DNA of 64,000 nt from JBDHAC01 sp039589195 (lineage in GTDB: Bacteria; Gemmatimonadota; Gemmatimonadetes; Palauibacterales; Palauibacteraceae). Shown here in pieces: positions 22,818 through 31,979 of the stretch (the stretch's first letter is position 1; every line of letters starts with the position of its first letter). The position numbers and the translations under genes are program-made. Under the pieces are notes generated by a model. The model was not told the DNA's origin and did not search any database. It saw only the letters and a list, made by a program, of their open reading frames with translations. Where the stretch lies: NCBI GenBank assembly GCA_039589195.1, contig JBDHHV010000001.1, forward strand, positions 81,555 to 145,554, in the 5' to 3' direction.

Positions 22818-24866
22818 ATGCAAGCGAGCGATCGCGACAGGAAGTGGGGCGCCGTTCCGGTCGGGCTCATCCTGGTCGGAGTTCTCGCGGCCGTGGTGGC
22901 CGTGACTGCGGATACGTTGGGGATCGGTGGCAGAGGTTTCGGGGCGACCCAGGCCCTGCTGCTGATCGCCGGCCTGGTAGTGGTCTTGACCGGCGTGGTG
23001 AGTCTCCGGCGAGGGCCGGACGGCCACGCCCACGAGAGGCGCCGGGTCGTGTCGGGGCCGGTCCAGATCCTGGCGTTGTCGACCTGGTTCGGACTCGCGG
23101 CCGGCCTTCCGGAACTGGCGAACGGGGGCCTGATGCAGCTGTTCGATCAACCGGTCCTCGGCAAGACGACCCACGCCGTCTGGCTGATCCCGTTCGTGAG
23201 CCTGCCCTTGTTCTTGGTGGCAGGTGTGGTGCTGGCGGGCTTGGGCCGGAGATTCGACAAGCTGCGCTCGGTCGGGGGCCTGACGAGCGTGCTCTCGTTC
23301 GGTGTGCTCTTCGCAGGACTTCTCCTCTTCGAAGAAGAGCTTCACGTGGTAGCCCTCCTCCTGGTCGCGGCAGGGATTTCGGTGCAGGCGGGTCGGCTGG
23401 CTCGGCGGCACGGTGGGGAGGTCCTTCGACTGACACGGCTGACGCTCGCCCCCCTGATACTGCTGTGGATTGTCGTTGCACTGTGGGGCCGTGCCAGCCC
23501 GGGCCTGAGCGAAGGGCGTGCGCTGAGATCCTCGCCTCTCCCGCCGGACGGCGCGATGAACGTCCTTCTCCTGATCCTCGACACGGTCCGGGCCCCTAGC
23601 ATGAGCGTGTACGGATACGACCGACCCACGACACCGAACTTGCAGGCGTTGGCCGAGAGAGCCGTGACGTTCGAGCGCGCCTTCTCGACCGCTCCGTGGA
23701 CGCTACCGTCTCACGGGAGCCTGTTCACCGGTCGATACCCACACGATCTGTCCGCCGCTTGGCTGGAGCCGCTCGACGACACCCACCCTACGCTGGCAGA
23801 GATTCTTTCGGCCCGGGGATACAGGACCGCCGGGTTCGTGGCAAATCGACTGTACGCGGCCGCGGGCAGCGGTCTGAGCCGTGGATTCACTCACTACGAC
23901 GCCGACATCGTCTCGGTGACCGAAGCCCTGGGCAGCTTCTCTCTGACTCGTTACCTGGCCGAGCGGTCTTGGCTTCGCAAGCTGATCGGGACGCACCAGG
24001 TATTGGGCCGCAAGAGCGCCGAGAACATCAACGCCGAATTCCTGTCCTGGCTGTCACGATCATCAGACCGGCCGTTCTTCGCGTTCCTGAACTACTACGA
24101 TGCTCACGATCCTTACATCCCGCCGCGCCCGTTCCGAGGCCACTTCGGATCACCGGATGCCGACTGCCCGCCCGAACTCTGGTCGCCATCGAGTCTGCGC
24201 TCGGCGCAGGCAATCGCGCCATGCGTCGACGCGTACGATGCATCGCTCGCCTACCTGGACGAGCAACTCGGTGTTCTGCTGCGAGAGCTCGAACGACGTG
24301 GGCAACTGGCGAACACCCTGGTGATCGTGACGTCAGACCACGGAGAGGAGTTCGCCGAGCACGGGTTGATGAACCACGGCAGAAGCCTCTATCTGCCCTC
24401 GCTGCACGTGCCCCTGATCCTGAGCCTCGGTGGTCTTGTTCCGCCCGGCATCCGACCGACCGAACCAGTAAGCATACGCGCCATTCCGACCACGGTCATG
24501 GAGTTGATCGGTGAGGATTCGCCGTTTCCCGGAGAACCGCTGTCCAGGTGGTGGCAGGCGAGCGCCGCCGCATCCGCCGGCGTTGCCATCCCTGGGGCGG
24601 AGGAGTGGATCGCGGCCGAGACCGGTGCAAAGACCTGGCTCACCTCGCTGAATCCGGTCTCGAAGGGAAACATGCTATCGCTCGTGGCGCGAGGTAGACA
24701 CTACATCAGGAGCGGGGATGGGTACGAGGAGCTGTTTGACATCGTCGGCGACCCTCTGGAGCAAGAGAATCTGATCGGGGGGACGGAAGGGTCGGAAGAC
24801 GTGGAATGGTACCGGGCGACGAGCGCTCCTCTTGCCGAGCGCTACGCCGCACGCCGGAGTCCCTGA
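22818..24866 (+). CDS. Membrane-anchored sulfatase/phosphotransferase-fold enzyme
   Basis: Of 682 residues, the first 230 or so hold several membrane helices (VPVGLILVGVLAAVVAVTAD, LLLIAGLVVVLTGVVSL, WLIPFVSLPLFLVAGVVLAG, SVLSFGVLFAGLLLF). An alkaline-phosphatase-superfamily domain follows: MNVLLLILDTVRAPSMSVYG, then APWTLPSHGSLFTGRYP and VIVTSDHGEEFAEHG. The position of the formylglycine Cys/Ser in true sulfatases is Thr in WTLPSH, and the final Arg of C-x-P-x-R is missing. It is therefore not a classical FGly sulfatase; a Thr nucleophile recalls LTA synthase and phosphoethanolamine transferases. The catalytic domain probably faces the periplasm. Confidence 0.8.
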   Translation: MQASDRDRKWGAVPVGLILVGVLAAVVAVTADTLGIGGRGFGATQALLLIAGLVVVLTGVVSLRRGPDGHAHERRRVVSGPVQILALSTWFGLAAGLPELANGGLMQLFDQPVLGKTTHAVWLIPFVSLPLFLVAGVVLAGLGRRFDKLRSVGGLTSVLSFGVLFAGLLLFEEELHVVALLLVAAGISVQAGRLARRHGGEVLRLTRLTLAPLILLWIVVALWGRASPGLSEGRALRSSPLPPDGAMNVLLLILDTVRAPSMSVYGYDRPTTPNLQALAERAVTFERAFSTAPWTLPSHGSLFTGRYPHDLSAAWLEPLDDTHPTLAEILSARGYRTAGFVANRLYAAAGSGLSRGFTHYDADIVSVTEALGSFSLTRYLAERSWLRKLIGTHQVLGRKSAENINAEFLSWLSRSSDRPFFAFLNYYDAHDPYIPPRPFRGHFGSPDADCPPELWSPSSLRSAQAIAPCVDAYDASLAYLDEQLGVLLRELERRGQLANTLVIVTSDHGEEFAEHGLMNHGRSLYLPSLHVPLILSLGGLVPPGIRPTEPVSIRAIPTTVMELIGEDSPFPGEPLSRWWQASAAASAGVAIPGAEEWIAAETGAKTWLTSLNPVSKGNMLSLVARGRHYIRSGDGYEELFDIVGDPLEQENLIGGTEGSEDVEWYRATSAPLAERYAARRSP

Positions 24867-24899
24867 CGGGATCGCATCCGTCGGGCCCCCACCTCGATG

Positions 24900-25593
24900 T
24901 CAGTCTTCCTCGCGATGAACGACGTGGACGCTTCGTTGTGCGGTCGGGAGCAGGAGCACATCCGCAACATTGACGTGATCGGGCGCGTTCACGACGAAGT
25001 GCACGACATCCGCCACGTCGTCGGCCGTCAACGGGTCGAATCCCCGGTACACGGACTCCGCCTTCTCCTCGTCTCCGTGGAATCGGACCGAAGAAAACTC
25101 CGTGTGCACGAAGCCCGGATTGCGGTCAGGGCTCGAACGGCGAACTTCGAAGCATTGTACACATTGCCTTTCGGGTAGACCTGGTACCCCGCGGTGCTGC
25201 CGATATTGACCAGGTGCCCTATGCCTCGCGCGAGCATGGCGGGCAACAGGGCGCGGGTAACGAACAAGAGGCCTTTGACGTTGGTGTCGATCATCCGGTC
25301 CCAGTCCTCGAGATCACCCTCCTGTACCGTCGCGAGGCCGGCCGCCAACCCCGCGTTGTTGAGCAGGATATCGGGAACCCAGCCGGTCTCCAGGAGGGCG
25401 GCGGCCTCCGCAGCAACGACGTCACGATGTCGTACATCGACCTCGGCGACTCTGACCTCGATCCCGTGCGCGGAAGACGTCGGGCCCAAAGCGCCAGGTT
25501 CGCACCCGCGCTGGCGAACCGCCGTGCGCAGGCTGCACCGATCCCCGAGCTCGCTCCCGTGATGAGGACCCGCTTTCCCGCCAGTCGGTTCAT
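24900..25593 (-). pseudogene. Decayed short-chain dehydrogenase/reductase
   Basis: Three reading frames, in order, carry pieces of one SDR: MNRLAGKRVLITGASSGIGA (cofactor Gly motif, from 25593); then AEVDVRHRDVV, PDILLNNAGLAAGLATV and the catalytic VYNASKFAVRALT; then VHTEFSSVRFHGDEEKAESV to the end at 24900. Comparison with the family suggests about 10 residues are missing after LALWARR and about 18 after FAVRALT, each deletion shifting the frame. The start overlaps the amidohydrolase stop as ATGA, so it was the third gene of that operon. Assembly indels are a possible alternative, but two sizeable gaps argue for real decay. Confidence 0.75.
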
Positions 25594-27293
25594 GACGTCG
25601 TCTCTCGCTCGAATACCAGCTCGCCCTCGACGAAGGTGAGGTCCACGCGAACCCGCTCGATCTCCGGCGGATCGATGGTAAAAATATCATCCGACAACAC
25701 GACCAGGTCGGCGTAGAAACCCGGTGTGATCCTGCCCAACTCCGACTCGAGATAGCTCGCGTATGCGTTCGCGCTCGTGTATGCGGTCACCGCTTCCTCG
25801 ACCGAGATCTTCTGCCGCGGTACCCACCCCTGCGGGTTACGGCCATCAGTCGTACGACGCGTGACCGCCGCGTAGATCCCCAGGAGCGGGTCCAGAGGCG
25901 CCACGGTCCAGTCGCTCCCGAAGGTCAGGGGAGCCTCGGAGTCCAACAGATCACGGAACGCGTACGTGAGATCGATGCGCTCTGGACCGATGCGGTTGAT
26001 GGCCCAGCGGCCGTCGTCGATCGCATGGTACGGTTGCATGGACGGAATGACCCTCTGTGTCGCGAAGCGCTCGATGGCGTCGGGTCGCAGGTGCTGCGCG
26101 TGCTCGATGCGGAAGCGTCGATCTCGGGGCCCGTTCACGCGTTCGGCCTCGGCGAACGCGTCCAGCAGCCAATCGTTGGCCCGCGTCCCGATCGCGTGCA
26201 CGATCACATGCATCCCGGCCGCGTCGGCTCGGAGGATGTCCTCGTGCAGTGCGGCCGTGTCCGTGACCATCAACCCGCGCTCACCGGGCGCGTCCTCGTA
26301 CGGCTCGTAGAACCAGGCCGTGGTCGAGCCGAGCGATCCATCCACGTAGGACTTCAGACCGCCCCAAAACAGACGGTGATCTCCGCGTCCTTCCTCCGCG
26401 ACGAGATCGCGCATGCGCTCCCACGTAGCCAACGGCACGACCGAATACACACGCACGGGGAGCGACCCCCGCGCCCGCGCGCGACGGTACGTCTCGAACC
26501 CTGCCCACGAGCCCATGTCGGTGATAAGCGTCACGCCGCGCTCGACCGCATGTCGGGCCGCAGCGTCGAGTGCCCGATCCAGCTCGTCCTCCGATCGGGG
26601 TGGCATGCGGTCGAACACGAACGCCTGCGCGGCATCCTTCAGCACGCCCGTGGCGCGCCCGTCGTGATCGCGGACGACCGTGCCACCGTCGGGATCCAGG
26701 GTGGAGGCGGTGATCCCGGCGATCTCGAGGGCCCGAGAGTTGGCGAGACCCATGTGCCCATCGAGCCGCTGGACGAAGACGGGCGTTTCCGCGGTCAGCG
26801 AATCGATCCAATCCCGGTGCGGAAGCGCTCCCCCCCAGAGCTCGTGATCCCACTGACCGCCGGTCATCCATGCTCCCGGGTGATCGGACGCGAACCGTCC
26901 GATTCGGCGGGCGAACTCCGCAGGTGTGTCGGCGTCACGCAGTTGCACCCCGCTCAGCTCGAATCCGCCGTCCAGGAAATGAGTGTGGTTATCCATGAGT
27001 CCGGGGATCACACGACGCCCGTTCAACCCCACGCGCCGCGTGCCGGGCCCGACCCACTCTTCGATGCGTGCGTCCGATCCGACGGCGGCGATCCGTCCGT
27101 CACGCACCGCGATCGCGGTCGGCTCGTCCGCGGAATCGCCGTCACCGGAGGTCCACACGCGGCCGCCGGTAAGGACCAGATCCGCCCGTGTGCCAGGCCC
27201 AGCGCTCGATGACACTTCGGAGTCCTCCTCTCCGCTTCCGCACGCCGCGGACAACGCACCCGCAACCGCGATCGCCACGAGCGCCCGAATCAT
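25590..27293 (-). CDS. Secreted amidohydrolase lipoprotein (YtcJ-like)
   Basis: The 567-residue protein has a lipoprotein signal (VAIAVAGALSAACGSGEED) and an amidohydrolase-3 domain. N-terminal metal ligands are in VIPGLMDNHTHFLDGG; other barrel motifs are VIVHAIGTRANDWLLDAF, RIEHAQHLRPDAIERF and the late Asp in LTFGSDWTVAPLDP. Family members hydrolyse amide or related C-N bonds; substrates of this branch are mostly unknown. The start overlaps the stop of the S9 peptidase gene by ATGA, and its own stop overlaps the SDR pseudogene start. A secreted peptidase plus amidohydrolase suggests external peptide or amide use. Confidence 0.87.
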   Translation of the reverse strand: MIRALVAIAVAGALSAACGSGEEDSEVSSSAGPGTRADLVLTGGRVWTSGDGDSADEPTAIAVRDGRIAAVGSDARIEEWVGPGTRRVGLNGRRVIPGLMDNHTHFLDGGFELSGVQLRDADTPAEFARRIGRFASDHPGAWMTGGQWDHELWGGALPHRDWIDSLTAETPVFVQRLDGHMGLANSRALEIAGITASTLDPDGGTVVRDHDGRATGVLKDAAQAFVFDRMPPRSEDELDRALDAAARHAVERGVTLITDMGSWAGFETYRRARARGSLPVRVYSVVPLATWERMRDLVAEEGRGDHRLFWGGLKSYVDGSLGSTTAWFYEPYEDAPGERGLMVTDTAALHEDILRADAAGMHVIVHAIGTRANDWLLDAFAEAERVNGPRDRRFRIEHAQHLRPDAIERFATQRVIPSMQPYHAIDDGRWAINRIGPERIDLTYAFRDLLDSEAPLTFGSDWTVAPLDPLLGIYAAVTRRTTDGRNPQGWVPRQKISVEEAVTAYTSANAYASYLESELGRITPGFYADLVVLSDDIFTIDPPEIERVRVDLTFVEGELVFERETTS

Positions 27294-29512
27294 CGCTGTG
27301 ATCCTGCATCGGGCCCCGCGGCCGCCGTTACATCACCCCGAAGCATCCGATCGAAGAAATCGGCCGTCGCGCGGTATGCCGCGAGCCAATTCCGGTGAAG
27401 AAGAAAGCTGTGTACCTCGTCCGGGAACACGAGCTGCTCGACGACGACGTTCCGTCGCTCCAAGGCCTCGATGAGATCCACGGACTCGGAGAACGGAACA
27501 TTCCGGTCGTCGTCCCCGTGGATGAGCAGTACGGGTGAGCGCCAACCGTCGACCGAAGCCATGGGAGATGACTCGAACGCGAGGCGAGCGACCTCCGCCC
27601 GTCGCTCCGCCTGGTACGCGGGGACGAAGTTGCGGATCACGACATTCCAGTCGTGCACGCCGTGCAAGTCAACGCCGGCCACGAACAGGTCTGAGTCGCG
27701 AGCGAGTCCGAGTGCGGTCAGATAGCCCCCGTAGGAGCCGCCCCACAATCCGATCCGAGTCGGGTCCACATCCGACCGCCGGGCGAGATAGCGTCCGGCC
27801 GCCACCACATCTCGGTATTCGCTCGCGCCGCGAGCCCCGTAGTCGAGGGCCTCGCGGAACTCCATCCCGTAACCGATCCCGCTTCGGTAGTTGACGGACA
27901 GTACGACGTATCCGCGACTGGCGAGGTACTGGTTCATCGCGTAGGCGTTGTGGTAGTAGCCCCGATAGTGCCACCCGAGGAGCATCTGGCGACGAGAGCC
28001 GCCATGAAAGAAGAGGACGGCGGGGCGCCTGTCGCCCGGTGAGAGGTCCGCCGGCGTGAACAGCTGCCCGTGTATCTGTATGCCATCTTCCGCGAGGAAC
28101 GTCACGGCCTCGGGCGTGACGAGGTGTTGGAGCGGGAAGTCCCCGGGCGATCCCGGATCCAGCCGGCGCCTGCGGCCGTCGGCATGCAGGATTTCCGGAT
28201 GCGCGGGAGTCCGAGCATCCGAGGCTAGAAACGCGATTGCCGGACCCTCGGCGGCGGCTGCCGGTGACCACTCGATCCCCGATCCCTGTGTGAGCGCCAC
28301 GGGTGCACCGCGCGCCACGTCGACCGACCACAAGTGTCGTCGATCGATGTCCGCCTCGTTGGACGAGTAGATGAGTCTCTCGCGATCCCGCGAGAGGGTG
28401 ACGTGCTCGACCTCGAAAGCGCCGGGTGTAAGAAGGCTCGGCTCTCCTCCCGAGGCGGCGACCGTATACAGGTGGGTCCATCCGTCGCGCTCCCAGGGGA
28501 ACACGATTCGGTCCCCCACCGCCCACCATAGCTGGTCCGCTGCCTCGACCCGGCGGAACGCGCTGCCTGTTCCCTCAGAAGCGCGCCATACCTCCGATCC
28601 GTCTCCGGTGGCAACGTCAACCACCCGTATGGACCAGGGGAGGGCGGAGCGGATCGGTGCGAACGGCACCCTGTCACGCTCGTTGAGGATCCGCACGAAG
28701 GCCAGACGGCTGCCGTCGGGCGACCAGGTTGGATACCCGTCGCGCGCGAGGGACGGGTCCACGTACCTGACGGCGCTATCGCTCACCGAGAACAGACCGA
28801 TGAAGCTGTGATCGCCGCGGCTGCTCACGAATGCCAGGTGCTTGCCGTCCGGAGACCAACGCAGCGAACCGGCGCTACCCCGCGTGCGAAGGAGCTGCCG
28901 TGGCCCACGCGCCGGTTCATCTTCACCCTCGGCTGCCTCCGCGGCCGGGGGCATGCCGGCTTCCTCCGGCGTCGCATCGGCAGTGATCGACCAGATCTGG
29001 CCACGGCGCAGAAACACGAGACGTGAGCCATCCGGAGACGGAATGGGAGAAGAGCCAGGCGTCACGCGTCGCGGCTGACCCGCCTCCGGACCGTCCAGAT
29101 CGACGACCCAAATGATCCGCTCCGCCCCCTGCGCATCGCTGGTCGGGTTAGGAATCTCCCCACCCCGGTTGGGTGCGCCTCCACGTACGAAGAACAGACG
29201 CCGATCGTCTGGCGTGAAGCGGAGGCTCGAGATCTCCTGACCGTCGTCCTCCACGTAGGATGTGAGACGACGGCTTGTATACTCGGGTGGGCGGACGATC
29301 CAGATGTTCCGCGCGCCCCCCTCGTTCAGGACCCACGCGAACCCTCCGTTTCCGTGATCGGCTATGAGGCCGGACGGAAACGGCGCCTCCATGATCTGCT
29401 CGAGGGAGTACGGGTCCTGCGCAGCCAGACCCCATGCAGGGCCCAGGGCCAGGGCCGCGAGGGTGAGCGTGAAGGAGGCCAGGCGTCTGCCGAAGTGTCG
29501 ACCGCAGGTCAT
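27290..29512 (-). CDS. Secreted prolyl-oligopeptidase-family (S9) peptidase
   Basis: The 740-residue protein starts at the ATG at 29512, 6 nt after AAAGGAG. A signal peptide (RLASFTLTLAALALGPAWGLAAQ) is followed by a WD/TolB-like propeller with repeats such as SLRWSPDGKHLAFVSSRGD and YPTWSPDGSRLAFVR. The hydrolase domain has the nucleophile elbow RIGLWGGSYGGYLTAL, the Asp in LIHGDDDRNVPFSE and the His in FPDEVHSFLLHRNW, a complete triad. It fits the dipeptidyl-peptidase/acylaminoacyl-peptidase group acting on peptides in the periplasm. It is the first gene of the operon with the amidohydrolase and SDR remnant. Confidence 0.92.
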   Translation of the reverse strand: MTCGRHFGRRLASFTLTLAALALGPAWGLAAQDPYSLEQIMEAPFPSGLIADHGNGGFAWVLNEGGARNIWIVRPPEYTSRRLTSYVEDDGQEISSLRFTPDDRRLFFVRGGAPNRGGEIPNPTSDAQGAERIIWVVDLDGPEAGQPRRVTPGSSPIPSPDGSRLVFLRRGQIWSITADATPEEAGMPPAAEAAEGEDEPARGPRQLLRTRGSAGSLRWSPDGKHLAFVSSRGDHSFIGLFSVSDSAVRYVDPSLARDGYPTWSPDGSRLAFVRILNERDRVPFAPIRSALPWSIRVVDVATGDGSEVWRASEGTGSAFRRVEAADQLWWAVGDRIVFPWERDGWTHLYTVAASGGEPSLLTPGAFEVEHVTLSRDRERLIYSSNEADIDRRHLWSVDVARGAPVALTQGSGIEWSPAAAAEGPAIAFLASDARTPAHPEILHADGRRRRLDPGSPGDFPLQHLVTPEAVTFLAEDGIQIHGQLFTPADLSPGDRRPAVLFFHGGSRRQMLLGWHYRGYYHNAYAMNQYLASRGYVVLSVNYRSGIGYGMEFREALDYGARGASEYRDVVAAGRYLARRSDVDPTRIGLWGGSYGGYLTALGLARDSDLFVAGVDLHGVHDWNVVIRNFVPAYQAERRAEVARLAFESSPMASVDGWRSPVLLIHGDDDRNVPFSESVDLIEALERRNVVVEQLVFPDEVHSFLLHRNWLAAYRATADFFDRMLRGDVTAAAGPDAGSQR

Positions 29513-29641
29513 GCTCGCTCCTTTTCCGTGGGCCGGTGCCAGCAACGGGCTCGAAATAGTAGGCCGGCCGGTCGGCTTCTGACCAGCCGTCCGCGGGTGG
29601 TCGCGTTCCGGGGTAGGGGTGGAACGTGGCCGCGTCGCCCG

Positions 29642-30490
29642 CTAGTGACGACGCAGGAAATAAAAGCAGCGATGGCTCGCGGCTCTCCGATGGAAGCTCT
29701 GCACGGTATAGCCTTTCCCGAGGTAATGCAGGAACGCGCGCCGGGTCGAGACCCGCCAGCGCCGGGCGTCCCCCGGGGAGTGGGTCGCCAGCTCACTCGC
29801 GTCGCAGGGAATCTCGATCAGCACCGAGCTTGTCTCGGGCAACTCCGGAGCCCCGGACAACCGCTCGCTCGCGTCGGATGGGGCGATGACGGGCGCCTCG
29901 ACGGCGGCTTCGCTGGTCTGGGTTTGCTCACCCCCGATTGCCCAGAGCGTCCTCTGGCTCGCCAGCTCCCACTGCACGATGAGGCGGTCGGTGTCTCCCA
30001 TGGAATGAAGCGGACTGCCCGTCTCGCGCCCATACATATTGGGAGCGTAACCCGCGATGTCGACGCCGAGCCGGTTTAGGTTCAGGTGGGCGTTGCGGGC
30101 GATGAGAGGGTCGAACGTCCAGAAGACCCTCTCCACGCCGCTCTTCAAGAGCTCTTCCCTTTGAAAGAGCTTGAGCCGACGACCCAGCCCGCCGCCGCGG
30201 GCATCCGGGCGTACCGCCAGCATGTGCGACCAGTGGACCGGCACCTCGTCGCGAGTCCCCTGCAAGCTGAACACGAAACCGACCAGTCGCTCATCCTCCG
30301 TGAAGGCTCCCGCGACGAGCCCACCGACCTTTTGCGACACGAAGAGCAGCGACCCCGGGACGAACTCCAGGAACGTGTCGCCCCAGGTGGTGCGCTGCAG
30401 ATCCACACAGGCATCGAATTCCACCAGGCGTTCCAGATGTCTGATGGTGAAGGGGCCCTCAGCCGCGGGCGACGCCGGTCGGTCCGTCAT
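29642..30490 (-). CDS. GNAT acyltransferase, likely amino-acid N-succinyltransferase
   Basis: This 282-residue GNAT protein of the COG3375 type starts FTIRHLERLVEFDACVDLQR. Its acyl-CoA binding motif A is HMLAVRPDARGGGLGRRLKL; FWTFDPLIARNAHLNLNRLG and YGRETGSPLHSMGDTDRLIV are typical of this group. Its ATG overlaps the stop of the NSAR/OSBS gene as ATGA. In Geobacillus, a homologue beside N-succinylamino-acid racemase succinylates D-amino acids in a D-to-L conversion route. The same pairing here supports that role (established for the pair, inferred for this gene). No desuccinylase is adjacent. Confidence 0.75.
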   Translation of the reverse strand: MTDRPASPAAEGPFTIRHLERLVEFDACVDLQRTTWGDTFLEFVPGSLLFVSQKVGGLVAGAFTEDERLVGFVFSLQGTRDEVPVHWSHMLAVRPDARGGGLGRRLKLFQREELLKSGVERVFWTFDPLIARNAHLNLNRLGVDIAGYAPNMYGRETGSPLHSMGDTDRLIVQWELASQRTLWAIGGEQTQTSEAAVEAPVIAPSDASERLSGAPELPETSSVLIEIPCDASELATHSPGDARRWRVSTRRAFLHYLGKGYTVQSFHRRAASHRCFYFLRRH

Positions 30491-31650
30491 GTGCTCGGGT
30501 CGGGGCTGACGGAACGTTGCCGGGTGGCGAGCTCCTCGGTTCGCACCGTGAGGTCTTCGACCCTGTCTACGACCACTTCGACCCCCAACCCCGGGGTGTC
30601 GAACGGGACCACCACCAACCCATCCTCGGTCATCGTCCACTCGGGCTCGACGATGTCACGCTCCCAGTAGCGGCGGCTCGGCGACAGATCACCCGGGAGC
30701 GTGAAGTTATGCAGGGATGCGAGCGCGACGTTGTGGGCCCGTCCGATACCGCTCTCGAGCATGCCGCCGCACCAGACCGGCAAGCCATGCTCTGCCGCCA
30801 TATCGTGGATCGCCCGCGCCGCCAGGAATCCACCGACTCGTCCCGGCTTCACGTTGATGATCCGACCGCTGCCCAGGGTGATCATGTCTTCCGCGCTGGC
30901 GACGTCCACGATCGACTCGTCGAGGCAGATCGGGGTCTGTAACCGAGTCTGAAGCTCGGCGTGTCGAACCAGGTCGCCCGTGGCGAGAGGCTGCTCGATC
31001 ATCATGAGCTGGAAGCCATCGAGTTGGCGGAGCTCCTCGGCGTTCGCGAGCGTATAGGCGGCATTCGCGTCGACGGCAAGCCCGTGCTCGGGGCCCAGGG
31101 CCTCACGCACGGCAGCCACGTAGTCACGATCCGCTCCGGGGCGAATCTTCAGCTTGACCTTGCGATAGCCTTGTCCGACAGCCTCCGATGCCTTGGCCGC
31201 CAGATCGGCAGGCGAATCCTGGATCCCCAGGGAAATACCGACTGGCACTCGCTCGAAGGTTCCGCCGAGGCGATGCGCCAACGACACCCGTTCCAGCTCG
31301 GCGGCCATGGACCAGAACCCCATCTCCACCGCGGCCTTCGCCATGGGGTGTCCACGGACGCCGTCCGCCAGCGTTGGCGCCACGGCTTCGGGTCCTGAGA
31401 ACGGGCGGGCCAGGACCCTGGGACCCAGCCACTCGCGGATCGCCAGCCATGCGGTATCGATCGTCTCGGGAGAGTAGTTGGGATGCTCACCGGCCACACA
31501 TTCCGCCCACGCGACGGGTCCATCCGGATGGTGGAGCTCGAGGAGCAGAATCCGTCGTTCCTCTACCCAACCAGAGGAAATCTCGAACCGCTCCCGGAGC
31601 GGGAGCCGGATCTCGCGCAGCAGGAGGCGGTCGATCCGCAGGGAGGTCAT
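30487..31650 (-). CDS. menC: o-Succinylbenzoate synthase / N-succinylamino-acid racemase (enolase superfamily)
   Basis: The 387-residue enolase-superfamily enzyme has capping domain residues 1-130. The catalytic KxK is in GYRKVKLKIRPGAD, metal ligands are in LAVDANAAYTLAN, MMIEQPLATGD and CLDESIVDVASAEDM, and the second catalytic Lys is in IINVKPGRVGGFL. This pattern is the OSBS/NSAR branch. With no other menaquinone genes nearby and a translationally coupled GNAT acyltransferase, the racemase role in D-amino-acid handling is at least as likely as menaquinone synthesis; many members do both. The start at 31650 overlaps a short upstream ORF as ATGA. Confidence 0.85.
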   Translation of the reverse strand: MTSLRIDRLLLREIRLPLRERFEISSGWVEERRILLLELHHPDGPVAWAECVAGEHPNYSPETIDTAWLAIREWLGPRVLARPFSGPEAVAPTLADGVRGHPMAKAAVEMGFWSMAAELERVSLAHRLGGTFERVPVGISLGIQDSPADLAAKASEAVGQGYRKVKLKIRPGADRDYVAAVREALGPEHGLAVDANAAYTLANAEELRQLDGFQLMMIEQPLATGDLVRHAELQTRLQTPICLDESIVDVASAEDMITLGSGRIINVKPGRVGGFLAARAIHDMAAEHGLPVWCGGMLESGIGRAHNVALASLHNFTLPGDLSPSRRYWERDIVEPEWTMTEDGLVVVPFDTPGLGVEVVVDRVEDLTVRTEELATRQRSVSPDPST

Positions 31651-31748
31651 CGCCAGTCATTCCGCGCGAGGTCGTCCGCCGTGGCGGCAATGCGATCGCC
31701 ACGGATCAATACGGCCATGTCCTCTCGCGGCGGTGGGGCGTCAAGCAT
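31647..31748 (-). other. Short ORF overlapping menC; possible remnant of an amidohydrolase
   Basis: A 33-codon ORF ends ATGA-coupled to the menC start. Its sequence contains MAVLIRGDRIAA, which looks like the N-terminal beta-sandwich strand of amidohydrolases (VLIRGGRIAAV). It could be the surviving stub of a deleted gene or a translated leader. The remaining 31749-31979, up to the next gene on the other strand, holds no feature I can support beyond an SD (GGAAGG) for that gene. Confidence 0.25.
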
Positions 31749-31979
31749 ATGAGACTTGGTCAAGGACGGATCCGTGGCACCGTTGGAGTGTCTGGATGAT
31801 CCCGGTTCCTACCGAGCACGCTCACCAACATAACCGCCATAACCGCTCGAGTCCCGTCCGGCGTGCGACCCCAAACCGGATGGTCGAGAGCCCTCGCTGC
31901 GTCACGAATCCGGGTGCTCGGGCGTCTATCATCTGGCTGCCCCTCCGAGGTGCCGCTCGGACCAGACCTGGAAGGTGCA

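Noticed and set aside
26025..27212. 395-codon open frame antisense to the amidohydrolase gene
   Set aside because: Composition is that of a mirrored codon pattern and no motif is present; the amidohydrolase on the other strand has full metal-site motifs.
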